Source: Amycolatopsis rubida
GTDB taxonomy: Bacteria > Actinomycetota > Actinomycetes > Mycobacteriales > Pseudonocardiaceae
NCBI RefSeq assembly: GCF_900115345.1
Contig: NZ_FOWC01000029.1
Location: 1 to 41,762, forward strand
Length of the DNA stretch: 41,762 nt
Direction of reading: 5' to 3'
Shown: positions 7,600 to 16,266 of the stretch, in pieces
How positions within the stretch are numbered: position 1 is the stretch's first letter
Layout: every line of letters begins with the position of its first letter
Notes under the pieces: model-generated
Told to the model about the DNA's origin: nothing
The model's input: the letters and a program-made list of their open reading frames with translations, nothing else
Databases searched by the model: none
Program-made: the position numbers and the translations under genes

Positions 7600-9698
7600 G
7601 CGTTCGCGCGGCTCCGCCACAGCAGCCAGCCGAAGTACGGCGCCCCGATCAGCGCGGTCACCAGGCCCGCCGCGATCTGGGTCGGGGCGAGGACGGTGCG
7701 TCCCAGCGTGTCCGCGACGCACACCAGCACCGCTCCCAGCGCGGCCGCCACCGGCAGCGAGCGCGAGTGGCGGGAACCCACCAAAGCGCGCGCGGCGTGC
7801 GGGGCCACGAGCCCGACGAATCCCAGCGCGCCCACCGCGCACGCGGCCGCGGCGGTGAGTACCGCGGCGAGGGCGGCGAAGGCGAGGCGAGACCGGTCCA
7901 GCGGGACGCCGAGCACCCGCGGCACGTCCTCGTCCAGCGAGACCAGGTCGAGCGTCCGCGCGCTGGACAGGGCGATCGGCAGGGCGATGACCAGGCACAA
8001 CAGCACCGGCAGGACCTGGCTGAACTCCCGGCCGTAGGTCGATCCGGCGAGCCAGGTGAGCGCGAGATGCGCGTTCCACGGCGAGGTCGCCACCACGACG
8101 AGCGTCGTGATCGCCTGCGCGCCCGCGCTGACGCCGATGCCGACCAGCACGAGCCGGTCCGACGACAGCGCGCGGCCGCTCGATCCGCGACCGGTGGCGA
8201 GCCAGTGCACGAGGGCGAACGTCGCGAACGCGGCGACGGTCGCCGCTCCCATCATCGGCCAGATCCCGATGCCCGGCACCAGAAGCACGACGCTGATCGC
8301 GCCGACGCTCGCGCCGGGCGTCACGCCGAGCAGGCTCGGTTCGGCCAGCGGGTTGCGGCAGATCGCCTGTACCAGCGCGCCCGCGACGGCCAGCGCGGCC
8401 CCGCCGAGCAGTGCGGCGAGCATCCTCGGCCAGCGCAGGTCGAGCGCGAACGACACCTCGGTGCCCGACACCCCGCGCAGCCAGTTCAGCACGTCGCCGA
8501 GCAGCACGATCCGGTCGCCCAGCAGGAGTGCGCCGATCACCGCGGCGACGAGGCCGGCCGCCAGCACGACACCGGTCCCGGCCACCCAGCGGCGAGACCG
8601 GACGGTGCCGTGCGTGCCGCGCGCGGACGGTGTTCCAGACGGTTGCCGTCGCGCCAGCCAGACCAGCACGGTCGCGCCGGCGAGAGTCGTCACGACGCCG
8701 GTCGGCACCGAAACCGCTTTGTCCGCGGGGACGAGAGCGCGCAGCAGGACGTCGGCGGCCACGACGACCAGCGCCCCGGTCAGTCCGGAGAGCGGCAGCA
8801 GCAGCGGATGTTTGCCGAGCCCGGGCACCCGGCTGGCCAGCAGCCGCGCGATCACCGGCGCGCACAAGCCGACGAACCCGATCGGTCCGGCCACGGTCAC
8901 CGCGACCGCCGAAAGCAGCACCGCCACGACGACGGCGAAGGTGCGGGTGCGGCGGACGTCGATGCCCAGCACGCGCGCGTGGTCGTCGCCGAGACCGAGC
9001 ACGTCGAGCCGGTGTGCGAGCAGGAGGGTGGCGACGATGCCGACCGCGATCACCGGGGCGGCAAGGGAAACCTGCCGCAGTCCGGATTGGACAGTCGTGC
9101 CGCTGCCCCAGCCGAACAGGCCCGCGGTCCGCTCCTGGAACAACATCAGCAGCACCGACGTGAGCGCGGTCAGCGCCAGCGCGATCGCGGACCCGGCGAG
9201 CACGAGCCGGGCCGCGCCGCCGCTGCTGCTGCGCGCGACGAGCAACACCAGCCCGGCCGCCGCGAGACCGCCGGCGAAGGCGACGATTCCGTTGACGTAG
9301 AAGGGAAGCGAGATCCCGAACGCCGCGACGCCGACCACCGAGACGTACGCGCCGGCGTTGACCGCGAGCGTGTCCGGCGAGGTGAGCGGGTTCCGGGCCA
9401 CCGACTGCAGCACGCAGCCCGCGAACCCGAGCGCCAGCCCCACGAGCAGTGCCGCGGCCAGCCGGGGGATCCGGCTGGCCACGAGCACTGCCACCGCCTG
9501 GCCGCGCGCGTCGTCGTCCGTGCCGGGGAAAACGGCGCGCAGGAGTTCACCGAGCCCGACGTGCGACGTGCCTTGCAGCAGGTGCACAGCGGACAGGACG
9601 AGCAGCGCGACGATCCCGGTCACGAAGACGGCCGGCGCCGTGAGCCGCGGCTTGCCCGCGGCGAGCGGCCGGGCGGACGCGGGGGCTGGTGCGGTCAT
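7596..9698 (-). CDS. Iron-siderophore ABC transporter, fused double permease (FhuB-like)
   Basis: 700 residues made of two FecCD-type permease domains (about 10-340 and 365-695), each with roughly 9-10 membrane segments. Duplicate signatures are present: RIPRLAAALLVGLALGFAGC with ARNPLTSPDTLAVNAGA, and RWPRMLAALLGGAALAVAGA with CRNPLAEPSLLGVTPGA. Fusion of both halves is as in E. coli FhuB, while many actinomycete systems keep them separate. It forms the membrane channel for ferric siderophore import with the lipoprotein and ATPase encoded just upstream; the gap to the lipoprotein stop is 4 bases. The specific siderophore is not evident. Confidence 0.95.
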   Translation of the reverse strand: MTAPAPASARPLAAGKPRLTAPAVFVTGIVALLVLSAVHLLQGTSHVGLGELLRAVFPGTDDDARGQAVAVLVASRIPRLAAALLVGLALGFAGCVLQSVARNPLTSPDTLAVNAGAYVSVVGVAAFGISLPFYVNGIVAFAGGLAAAGLVLLVARSSSGGAARLVLAGSAIALALTALTSVLLMLFQERTAGLFGWGSGTTVQSGLRQVSLAAPVIAVGIVATLLLAHRLDVLGLGDDHARVLGIDVRRTRTFAVVVAVLLSAVAVTVAGPIGFVGLCAPVIARLLASRVPGLGKHPLLLPLSGLTGALVVVAADVLLRALVPADKAVSVPTGVVTTLAGATVLVWLARRQPSGTPSARGTHGTVRSRRWVAGTGVVLAAGLVAAVIGALLLGDRIVLLGDVLNWLRGVSGTEVSFALDLRWPRMLAALLGGAALAVAGALVQAICRNPLAEPSLLGVTPGASVGAISVVLLVPGIGIWPMMGAATVAAFATFALVHWLATGRGSSGRALSSDRLVLVGIGVSAGAQAITTLVVVATSPWNAHLALTWLAGSTYGREFSQVLPVLLCLVIALPIALSSARTLDLVSLDEDVPRVLGVPLDRSRLAFAALAAVLTAAAACAVGALGFVGLVAPHAARALVGSRHSRSLPVAAALGAVLVCVADTLGRTVLAPTQIAAGLVTALIGAPYFGWLLWRSRANA

Positions 9699-9702
9699 CG
9701 GA

Positions 9703-10710
9703 TCAGCGCGTCAGCGCGCCGGTGAGCGCGTCCACGTAGGCGATCGCCGACTTCGGGCCGCCGAACATCCAGATGCCGTCCGGGATCCGGTGCAGCTTCG
9801 CGGCCTTGACGAACGGCAGCTGCTTCCACACCGCGTTGCCCGCGAGATCCTGGGTGAAGACGTCGGCTTCGGAGTCGTTGGCGGCGTAGACGAACGACGT
9901 GGCCGGATCGGTGATCTTGGTCAGGCCTTCGACATCGGTGGGCGCGAGGCCGTAGACCTTGTCGCCCTCGCCGGTCCACTGGTTGGCGGTGCCGAGCTGG
10001 TCGGCGATGCTGCCGAGGAACGAGCCCTTCGTGTACATCCGGACGGTGACCGTGCCGGAGGTCGAGTAGCCGTCGGCCATGACGAACTTGGCCCCGGACT
10101 TGCCCGCGTCGGCCAGCTTCTTCTTGCCCTCGGCGACCTTGGCGTCGAATTCGGCCAGCAGCGTGCGGCCCCGCTCCTGCGTTCCGGTCGCCTCGGACAG
10201 GATGGTCACGGTCTTGCGCAGGTAGCCGATCGGGTCGGTCGAATCGGAGCCGCGCAGGGTGAGCACCTTCGTCCGCTTCGAGAGCTGCGCGATCACGTTC
10301 TCCGGCAGGTCGGTGGTGGTGACCACGAGATCCGGGTGCAGCGCGGCGATCGCGTCGAGGCTCGGCTCGCCGCGGGTGCCGACGTCCGGAGTGGACGCGG
10401 CGAGCGGCATCGCCTTGTCGTAGGTGTTGTAGCCCTTGACGTCCGCCGCGCCGATCGGCTTGACGCCCAGCGCCAGCAGGTTCTCGGTGAGGCCCCATTC
10501 CAGCGACACGATCTTGGCGGCCGGACCCGGGAGGTCGACCTTGCCGCGCTCGTCGGTCAACTGGACCGGGCCGGCCGGCTTCGCGGCGGCGGCCTGGTCC
10601 CCGGCGGCGGGGGCTTCGGTGGTGCCGCACGCGGCGAGGGCGAACGTGGCGAGCACGGCCGCCGCGGTTTTGCGGAACGGCCTGCGGGCAGGACGGGACA
10701 CACTGGACAC
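9703..10710 (-). CDS. Iron-siderophore substrate-binding lipoprotein
   Basis: 335 residues. The signal peptide ends in the lipobox LAAC (AVLATFALAACGTTEAP), so the mature protein is a lipid-anchored lipoprotein. The body is a periplasmic-binding fold of the FepB/FhuD type: KIVSLEWGLTENLLALGVKP near the start, DLVVTTTDLPENVIAQL, and a long central helix, typical of cluster A-II/III siderophore receptors. The GTG start at 10710 has AAAGGA about 8 bases upstream and places the signal peptide correctly. It is the middle gene of the ATPase-lipoprotein-permease operon. Confidence 0.93.
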   Translation of the reverse strand: MSSVSRPARRPFRKTAAAVLATFALAACGTTEAPAAGDQAAAAKPAGPVQLTDERGKVDLPGPAAKIVSLEWGLTENLLALGVKPIGAADVKGYNTYDKAMPLAASTPDVGTRGEPSLDAIAALHPDLVVTTTDLPENVIAQLSKRTKVLTLRGSDSTDPIGYLRKTVTILSEATGTQERGRTLLAEFDAKVAEGKKKLADAGKSGAKFVMADGYSTSGTVTVRMYTKGSFLGSIADQLGTANQWTGEGDKVYGLAPTDVEGLTKITDPATSFVYAANDSEADVFTQDLAGNAVWKQLPFVKAAKLHRIPDGIWMFGGPKSAIAYVDALTGALTR

Positions 10711-10739
10711 GGGGGTTTTCCTTTGTACTAGGGGACGGG

Positions 10740-11570
10740 TCAAGCTGAGCGGACCGGCCGCGGCCGGGAGGTGTGCCGTCCGACCGGGCGCGTGCGGACG
10801 TGCCCCTCGTCGTCGACGTGGACGTCGATGCGCAGGCCGTAGACGTCGCTGAGCGCCTCGGCGGTCAGCACGTCGGCCGGGCGGCCGGTGGCGCGGACGG
10901 AACCGCGGCACAGCAGCACCACCTCGTCGGCGACGGCGGCGGCCTGGTCGAGGTCGTGCAGCACGACGCCGACCGCGACGCCGTGCTCGTCGGCGAGGTC
11001 GCGGACGAGGTCCAGCGTTTCGATCTGGTAGCGCAGGTCGAGGAAGGTGGTCGGCTCGTCGAGCAGGACGACGCCGGTGTCCTGGGCGAAGCAGGTGGCC
11101 AGCCAGACCCGCTGGAGCTCGCCGCCGGACAGTTCGTCCACCGGGCGCTCGGCCATTCCGTCGACGCCGGTGTGCCGCATCGCGCGCTCCACCAGTTCGG
11201 GTCCCTCGGGATCGCCGGAGCCGAAGCGGCCGCGGTAAGGATGGCGGCCGTAGGACACGACGTCGCGCACGCGCACGCCGCCGGGCGTGGGGCGCGACTG
11301 GGTCAGCAGCGTGACGTGGCGGGCGAACTCCTTGGGGGACAAGGCGAGCGCGTCCTGCCCGGCCAGCCTGACCTCGCCCGCGGTGAGCGGATGCAGCCGG
11401 GCGAGCGAGCGCAGCAGCGTCGACTTGCCGGAGCCGTTGGGACCGACCAGGACGGTGACCGCGCCCGCGCGCAGGACGATCCCGGCGTCCTGGACCACCG
11501 GTTTCGCGCCGTAGCCGAGCGCGAGCCCGGTGCCGGCGAGCGCCGATGCTTCCGGCCAGGGTTGACTCAT
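10740..11570 (-). CDS. Iron-siderophore ABC transporter ATP-binding protein (FepC-like)
   Basis: 276 residues with Walker A VGPNGSGKST, signature LSGGELQRVWLA, Walker B VVLLDEPTTFLD and switch histidine in VGVVLHDLDQA; the TTFLD wording is typical of siderophore ATPases. ATG 11570 is chosen because a TAGGCT -10 lies 7 bases before it, giving a leaderless mRNA, and because upstream codons run through the iron box. First gene of the iron uptake operon, 29 bases before the lipoprotein gene. Expression should rise under iron limitation. Confidence 0.94.
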   Translation of the reverse strand: MSQPWPEASALAGTGLALGYGAKPVVQDAGIVLRAGAVTVLVGPNGSGKSTLLRSLARLHPLTAGEVRLAGQDALALSPKEFARHVTLLTQSRPTPGGVRVRDVVSYGRHPYRGRFGSGDPEGPELVERAMRHTGVDGMAERPVDELSGGELQRVWLATCFAQDTGVVLLDEPTTFLDLRYQIETLDLVRDLADEHGVAVGVVLHDLDQAAAVADEVVLLCRGSVRATGRPADVLTAEALSDVYGLRIDVHVDDEGHVRTRPVGRHTSRPRPVRSA

Positions 11571-11589
11571 GAAGGGTAGCCTAACCTGA
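11571..11589 (-). promoter_or_regulatory. Iron box (IdeR/DmdR-type) overlapping the -10 of the uptake operon
   Basis: The minus strand reads TCAGGTTAGGCTACCCTTC, matching 15 of 19 positions of the actinobacterial iron box TTAGGTTAGGCTAACCTAA. The TAGGCT inside it also serves as a -10 seven bases before the ATG. Iron-loaded IdeR/DmdR would block RNA polymerase directly. Confidence 0.85.
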
Positions 11590-11758
11590 TCGAGTGAAAT
11601 TCCGAAGCCGGACACTGCGGCGGTGTCGGACGTCACGGGCGTTTTGTACCGGGCGGGCCCGCCAGGATGTGAAACGCCTTTGCCGCGTGCCGTTGCCGCT
11701 CTAGCTTCTGATCGGGTCAGAGGTTTTCGGATTTCCGGGTGACGAGGGGAGCCGGTGC

Positions 11759-13111
11759 GTGGCCACGGGCGAACTCGCGACGACGACGCTGCCGGTCGGG
11801 GCAGGCTGGCTCGGGTCCCGCATCGGCGAGCGCACGGCGCGGGGCGTGGCCGGGACGGTGTCCGGCCTGATCCGCGACGGGGAGGTGCCGCCGGGCACGC
11901 GGCTGCCCACCGTGCGGGCGCTGGCCGCGGAGCTTTCGGTCAGTCCCACGACGATCGCCGAAGCGTGGTCGCAGCTGCGCGCGGCCGGGTTGATCGGCAC
12001 GGGACGGCGGCGCGGCACGATAGTGCTGGAACCTCCGTCGAGCCCGCCGCCGGAACGCGCGTTTTCCGGCTGGCAGACCGTCGACCTGGAACACGGCCTC
12101 CCGGATCCTGGACTGCTGCCGCCGCTGGAGGACGCCGTCGCGGCGGGAGTCCACATGGAACGGTTCGGCGGTCCGGTCAAGAACTCGATCACCCCGCAGT
12201 TGCGCGCCGCGGTGAAGCCGGCGTGGCCGTTCGCCGCCGAATCGTGGACCGTCGCGGCCGGCGGGCAGGACGGGATGGCGCTGGCCTGCCAGGCAGTCGC
12301 GCGGCCGGGCGACGTGATCGCGCTGGAAGCGCCGACGACGCCGTGGCTGCGCGAATTGCTGCGCCGGTCGCGGATCCATGCGGTGCCGGTGCGGTGCGAC
12401 GAGAACGGTCCGTTGCCGTCCTCGCTGGCCGCGGCGTTGGAACATCGGCCGGTGGCGTTCGTCTACCAGCCGCGTGCTCAGTCGCCGCTCGGGCATTCGG
12501 TTCCGGCGGAGCGGCTCGCGGAACTCGCCGCCGTACTGTCCGAAGAGGACGTCGCGGTGATCGAGGACGACGATTTCGGGCCGTTGGCCTCGGCTCCTTC
12601 GCTGAGCCTTGGCGCCCGCCTGCCCGGCCGGGTGTTGCTGGTGCGGTCGTACTGCACCGCGTTCGGGCTGGAACTGCGCAGTTGCGTGATCGGCGGTTCG
12701 GCGGTGCTGGTGGAACGGGTGCGGCAGCAGCGCGGGCCGGGGTCGGTGTGGTCGAGCCGGATTCTTCAGGACGCGCAGGCGTTTCTGCTGACCGATCCCG
12801 GCAGCGCGGAGTTGCTGAACCGGGCGCGGCATCGGTACGCGCATCGGCGGACGGCTTTGACCGAAGCGTTGCGGGAGCACGGGATTTCGGTGCGGGCCCG
12901 GGACGGGTTGACGTTGTGGGTGCCGGTTCCGGAGGAGTCGCGGACGGTGATGACGCTGGCGGCCAATGGGGTTTCCGCCGGGTCGGGGACGCGTGCGGGC
13001 AATCCGGGGACGCCGCACATCCGCGTGGCGACCGGGCAGCTGCCCGACGATCCGGCTTTGGTGGCGGACCTGGCCCGGATGATCGCCCGGGCCGCCCGCC
13101 GGGGGTCGTGA
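11759..13111 (+). CDS. MocR-like (GntR-HTH plus aminotransferase-fold) regulator lacking the PLP lysine
   Basis: 450 residues. Residues about 20-95 are a GntR winged helix (GTRLPTVRALAAELSVSPTT). Residues about 110-445 have the fold type I aminotransferase shape (SWTVAAGGQDGMALACQAVA, AVIEDDDFG, then ARDGLTLWVPVP). At the place where MocR proteins have S-[YF]-S-K-S and bind PLP, this one reads RSYCTAFGLELRSC: the lysine is a threonine. It should be unable to form the internal aldimine, so it may sense something other than PLP. GTG 11759 follows GAGGGGAG. No divergent partner gene is close; its targets are unknown. Confidence 0.88.
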   Translation: MATGELATTTLPVGAGWLGSRIGERTARGVAGTVSGLIRDGEVPPGTRLPTVRALAAELSVSPTTIAEAWSQLRAAGLIGTGRRRGTIVLEPPSSPPPERAFSGWQTVDLEHGLPDPGLLPPLEDAVAAGVHMERFGGPVKNSITPQLRAAVKPAWPFAAESWTVAAGGQDGMALACQAVARPGDVIALEAPTTPWLRELLRRSRIHAVPVRCDENGPLPSSLAAALEHRPVAFVYQPRAQSPLGHSVPAERLAELAAVLSEEDVAVIEDDDFGPLASAPSLSLGARLPGRVLLVRSYCTAFGLELRSCVIGGSAVLVERVRQQRGPGSVWSSRILQDAQAFLLTDPGSAELLNRARHRYAHRRTALTEALREHGISVRARDGLTLWVPVPEESRTVMTLAANGVSAGSGTRAGNPGTPHIRVATGQLPDDPALVADLARMIARAARRGS

Positions 13112-13156
13112 GGTGCCTATGCCGGTTCTAACCGGCATAGGCACCTCACGACCCCC
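13101..13156. terminator. Perfect 27-bp-arm palindrome between convergent genes
   Basis: Arms 13101-13127 and 13130-13156 are exact inverted copies with a 2-base centre. The left arm includes the stop codon of the MocR-like gene, and the right arm ends 38 bases from the stop of the alditol oxidase gene. It is a bidirectional terminator candidate. Its outer part, GTCGTGAG, recurs in the hairpin at 38393. Confidence 0.85.
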
Positions 13157-13194
13157 GGCTTCGCGCACCCTTGCCACCGACTATCCACTGTGCA

Positions 13195-14430
13195 CTAACG
13201 GAGCAAGTGCCGGTCCAGGAACGGATTCCGGAACTTCCCGGCCGGATCCAGCTCCGCCGCCACATCCCGGAACTGCCGCACCCCTTGATGATCCAGATCC
13301 AGCGCCGCACCGTGGAACAGCTTTCCCCAATGGGCGCGAACGCCGAAGGGGCTGAGCTTCTCCTCGATCAGCGGCAGCACCGCCTCCACTTCCGGCTGCC
13401 GCTGCTGCCAGGTGAAATGCATCGCCACCCGGTCGCCGTCGTAGGCTGGGCTCAGCCAGTGGCCGTCGCCGGCGACGGTGCGGATTTCCGACACCACCAG
13501 CAGCGGCGCGATCCGGTCGCCGATGCCGCGCACCGCCTCGAACGCCGCGACCGCGTGCGCACGCGGCACGAAGTACTCGCTCTGCAATTCCGTTCCGACG
13601 CTCGGCGCGAATTCCAGGCGGAAATGCGGCAGCCGGTCGTACCACGGTCCGGGAACTCCGCCTTGCGCGGTGGTGTTTTCCGCCGAGATGCCCGCTGCGT
13701 GGGCGGGGTGGCGCGGACCGTCGGCGGGAAGCGCGCCGAACAGGGCATCGGGGATTTCCGCCGGGACGCGGTTTTTGAGCAGGACTTGGTCGACCACGTC
13801 TCGTGCCCAGTTCGTGAACAGGCTGACGCTGTAGCCCGCGGCTTGGATTTCGTCGAAGTGCTCCAACGCGGCGGACCACGGGAGGGCGTCGAAAACGTCT
13901 TGGCGGACCGAGAAAGCCGGCTCCAGATCGAGGCTGAGCCGGGTGAGAACGCCGAGCGCGCCGACGTTCACCACCACTGCGGGGAACTCGGCGTCGGAGC
14001 GCGAGAACGTGCGCAGGGAGCCGTCAGCGGTGAGGAGTTCGACTTCGGACACTGCCGAGGCGAGGCCGGGAAGTCGCTGTCCGGAGCCGTGGGTGCCGGT
14101 CGCGACGCTGCCGGCGACGGTGATGTGGGGGAGTGACGCCAGGTTGGCCAGCGCGTACCCGGCTTCGTGCACTTGCGCGACCACGTCGCCGTAGCGGGTC
14201 GCGCCGCCGACGGTGAGCGTCGCGCCGGTGATCTCCGGGGCGATCCCGACGGCGGAGAGATCGAGTTGGAGGCCGTCCGGGCTGTCGGCGACCGTGGTGA
14301 AGCTGTGCCGGCTGCCGAGCGCCTTGATCCGGGCTGAGCCGGCGACGAGCTCTCGCGCTTCGGCCAGCGTGCGCGGGGCGACGACCTCGCGTGCGCGGTA
14401 GGTGAGATTGCCAGCCCAGTTTTCGATCAC
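13195..14430 (-). CDS. aldO: Alditol oxidase (VAO/FAD_binding_4 family, AldO-like)
   Basis: 411 residues, the same length class and closely similar in order of motifs to Streptomyces coelicolor AldO (about 418). The FAD attachment motif ALGSRHSF (His about residue 44) is followed by ASLPHITVAGSVATGTHGSG, GALGVLTRLSLDLEPAF, SVSLFTNW, GPWYDRLPHFRLEF, LQSEYFVPR and EIRTVAGDGHWLSPAY. Family enzymes oxidise alditols such as xylitol and sorbitol at C1, making H2O2, with FAD covalently bound to the histidine. GTG 14430 lies 8 bases after a TAGGCT box, suggesting a leaderless transcript. It is divergent from nadK with 63 bases between. Confidence 0.92.
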   Translation of the reverse strand: MIENWAGNLTYRAREVVAPRTLAEARELVAGSARIKALGSRHSFTTVADSPDGLQLDLSAVGIAPEITGATLTVGGATRYGDVVAQVHEAGYALANLASLPHITVAGSVATGTHGSGQRLPGLASAVSEVELLTADGSLRTFSRSDAEFPAVVVNVGALGVLTRLSLDLEPAFSVRQDVFDALPWSAALEHFDEIQAAGYSVSLFTNWARDVVDQVLLKNRVPAEIPDALFGALPADGPRHPAHAAGISAENTTAQGGVPGPWYDRLPHFRLEFAPSVGTELQSEYFVPRAHAVAAFEAVRGIGDRIAPLLVVSEIRTVAGDGHWLSPAYDGDRVAMHFTWQQRQPEVEAVLPLIEEKLSPFGVRAHWGKLFHGAALDLDHQGVRQFRDVAAELDPAGKFRNPFLDRHLLR

Positions 14431-14493
14431 GAGCGCCGAGCCTAACCGGCTCCGGCGCGGCAGACTGGGGACAGGCCGACCGAGGAGAACCCC

Positions 14494-15351
14494 ATGCATT
14501 CCGCTGGACTCGTCCTGCACCCGCGCCGCGATGCGAAAGCCGCGGTCGACGCGGTGCTGGACTGGGCCGCCGAGCGCGGGATCGAGATCCTCGGCATCGC
14601 GGACGAGGTCGCCAGGGTCGACTGTTCGGCGACCGCCGTCCAGCCCGCCGAACTGGGCAAACGGTCGGATCTGGTGGTCAGCCTCGGCGGCGACGGCACC
14701 ATGCTGCGCGCGATGCGGCTCGCCGACGGGCAGCACGCGCCGGTGCTCGGCGTCAACCTGGGGAAGCTCGGCTTCCTCGCCGAGGTCGACGTGCCGGACC
14801 TGCCACTCGCGCTGTCCGCGATCGACCGCGAGGAGTTCACCGTCGAGCCGCGGCTGGCGGTGGACGCGCGGTTCGGCGGCCGGGTCGAGACCGCGTTCAA
14901 CGACGTCGCGGTGGTGCGCGTGCCGGGCGACGGGAGCGCGGTGGTCGCGGTGCTGGTGAACGGCGAGCAGTTCGTGAGCTACGCCGCCGACGCGGTAGTG
15001 GTCGCGACGCCGACCGGCTCCACCGCGTACAGCTTCTCCGCCGGAGGGCCGATCACGAGCCCGGCGGTGGAAGCGCTGCTGGTCACGCCCGCCGCGCCGC
15101 ATTCGGCGTACAGCCGCGGCGTCGTGCTGTCGGTGCACGACACCGTGACACTGGAGGTGCTGCCGTCGAGCGGGCGGCTCGCGGTGGAGGTCGACGGACA
15201 GGTGGCGGGATACGTCGGGCCCGGCGAAACGATCGACCTGCACGCCCGGCCGAACGCGGCCCGGGTGGTCCGGCTCGGCATGACGACGTTCTACCAGCGT
15301 GCCCGGCGCAAGCTGCGGCTCACTGATTCGGCGGAGATTCCGCTGTCCTGA
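14494..15351 (+). CDS. nadK: NAD kinase
   Basis: 285 residues with the diagnostic motifs: GGDGTMLRAMR (NAD kinase GGDGT, about residues 68-72), GVNLGKLGFLAEV, and the NE/D-type loop followed by ATPTGSTAYSFSAGGPI. It phosphorylates NAD to NADP in the cytosol. ATG 14494 follows GAGGAGA with about 6 bases spacing. The usual actinomycete nadK sits between tlyA and recN; here it stands alone beside alditol oxidase, so it may be a second copy. This cannot be tested from the window. Confidence 0.95.
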   Translation: MHSAGLVLHPRRDAKAAVDAVLDWAAERGIEILGIADEVARVDCSATAVQPAELGKRSDLVVSLGGDGTMLRAMRLADGQHAPVLGVNLGKLGFLAEVDVPDLPLALSAIDREEFTVEPRLAVDARFGGRVETAFNDVAVVRVPGDGSAVVAVLVNGEQFVSYAADAVVVATPTGSTAYSFSAGGPITSPAVEALLVTPAAPHSAYSRGVVLSVHDTVTLEVLPSSGRLAVEVDGQVAGYVGPGETIDLHARPNAARVVRLGMTTFYQRARRKLRLTDSAEIPLS

Positions 15352-15500
15352 GCAGGCCGCGCGTTCGGCGGGTAATCGTGCGCTGACCTGCGGTGATCCC
15401 GTTCGCGCTGTGCCCGCTGTCACTTGCCGGTGACATTGCCGTGTCCAGTTCGTAATGTCGTGGCGGCTTTGCGACCCGAACGAGGAGACGGTGGTGCGAG

Positions 15501-16157
15501 GTGTCCGGTAGACATCGGGACGGATCGAAGTCGTGGCGGCTGCCGGCCGCGGCGGGCGCGCTGGCCGCGGGCGCCCTGGCGGTGCCGGTGTGGCTGGCCG
15601 CCAGTTCGGCCGAACCGGAGCAGTTCCCGGCCGCGGCCGCGGAGATGCACGCGTTCAGCGCGCCGCGGCCGTCGAGCAGCGTTCCCTCCACTGCCTCGAC
15701 GCCGCCGGCGAGGTCCTCCAGCGCTGCCCCGGCGACGTCCTCGTCTTCTTCGCCGACCAGCGAAACGACCCCTCGTGCTTCGGAAACTCCGGCGGCGAAA
15801 GCGTGTTCGTCCACTTTGGCCGGAACGCGGCCCGCGGTGGCCCGGGCGGGCAATTTCCTCAAGGAGAAGTTTTCGGTGGACACGGTCGGCGGCCGGGCCG
15901 GACGGTCGGGCGCGAGCGACCATCCGGCCGGTCTCGCGCTGGACTTCATGGTCGATCCGAAGACCGGAAACGCTTTGGCCGCTTATGTTCTCGCGCATCA
16001 GGACGAGCTCGGCGCGAAGTACGTGATCTGGCAGCAGCGCTACAACGACGGCAGCGGCTGGTCGGCGATGGAGGACCGCGGCGGCGAGACCGCGAACCAC
16101 TACGACCACGTCCATGTTTCGTTCGAGCGCGGCGCGAAGGTTTCGCTCACCTGCTGA
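15501..16157 (+). CDS. Secreted protein with M15-like (ARB_07466-type) C-terminal domain
   Basis: 218 residues. A Sec-type N-terminus (WRLPAAAGALAAGALAVPVW) is followed by a Ser/Thr/Pro-rich linker (about 50-95) and a C-terminal domain of about 115 residues. That domain contains SDHPAGLALDF (H-x6-D) and HYDHVHVSF (H-x-H), the metal-ligand pattern of M15 peptidase folds. It is probably a peptidoglycan-acting or cell-wall-associated protein. GTG 15501 follows a GAGGAGA site 12-13 bases upstream; this long spacing is the weak point of the start call. The upstream 149 bases contain GTCAC-N6-GTGAC but no riboswitch I can recognise. Confidence 0.8.
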   Translation: MSGRHRDGSKSWRLPAAAGALAAGALAVPVWLAASSAEPEQFPAAAAEMHAFSAPRPSSSVPSTASTPPARSSSAAPATSSSSSPTSETTPRASETPAAKACSSTLAGTRPAVARAGNFLKEKFSVDTVGGRAGRSGASDHPAGLALDFMVDPKTGNALAAYVLAHQDELGAKYVIWQQRYNDGSGWSAMEDRGGETANHYDHVHVSFERGAKVSLTC

Positions 16158-16266
16158 CACCCGACTTTCGAAGGTGGGCCGGATTCGTCCCGAAGAGCAC
16201 ACTGTGCGCTGCCGAGTGGTCACCGTCCGCACGTGGTGGCCTTCCTTCGCTGCGTGAGGAGCTCCG

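Noticed and set aside
7321..9725. Long open frames on both strands across the permease gene
   Set aside because: The real product is the double FecCD permease in the frame 7596-9698; the others are Arg-rich shadows. Only the last 300 bases of the plus-strand frame before 7599 look protein-like and are listed as a remnant.
9703..10911. Binding protein starting at 10911
   Set aside because: It would put 67 Arg/Pro-rich residues in front of a clear lipoprotein signal peptide and overlap the ATPase gene; GTG 10710 is the correct start.
11707..11721. TCTGA-N5-TCAGA dyad as operator of the MocR-like gene
   Set aside because: Arms are only five bases and such dyads are frequent by chance; no promoter can be tied to it.
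14430..14450. A second iron box before aldO
   Set aside because: GGTTAGGCTC resembles half of an iron box, but the other half does not match; TAGGCT is better read as a -10 box.
15352..15500. Riboswitch (c-di-AMP type) before the secreted M15-like gene
   Set aside because: Such elements often precede actinomycete wall hydrolases, but only a short GTCAC/GTGAC stem is seen and the conserved core is not recognisable.
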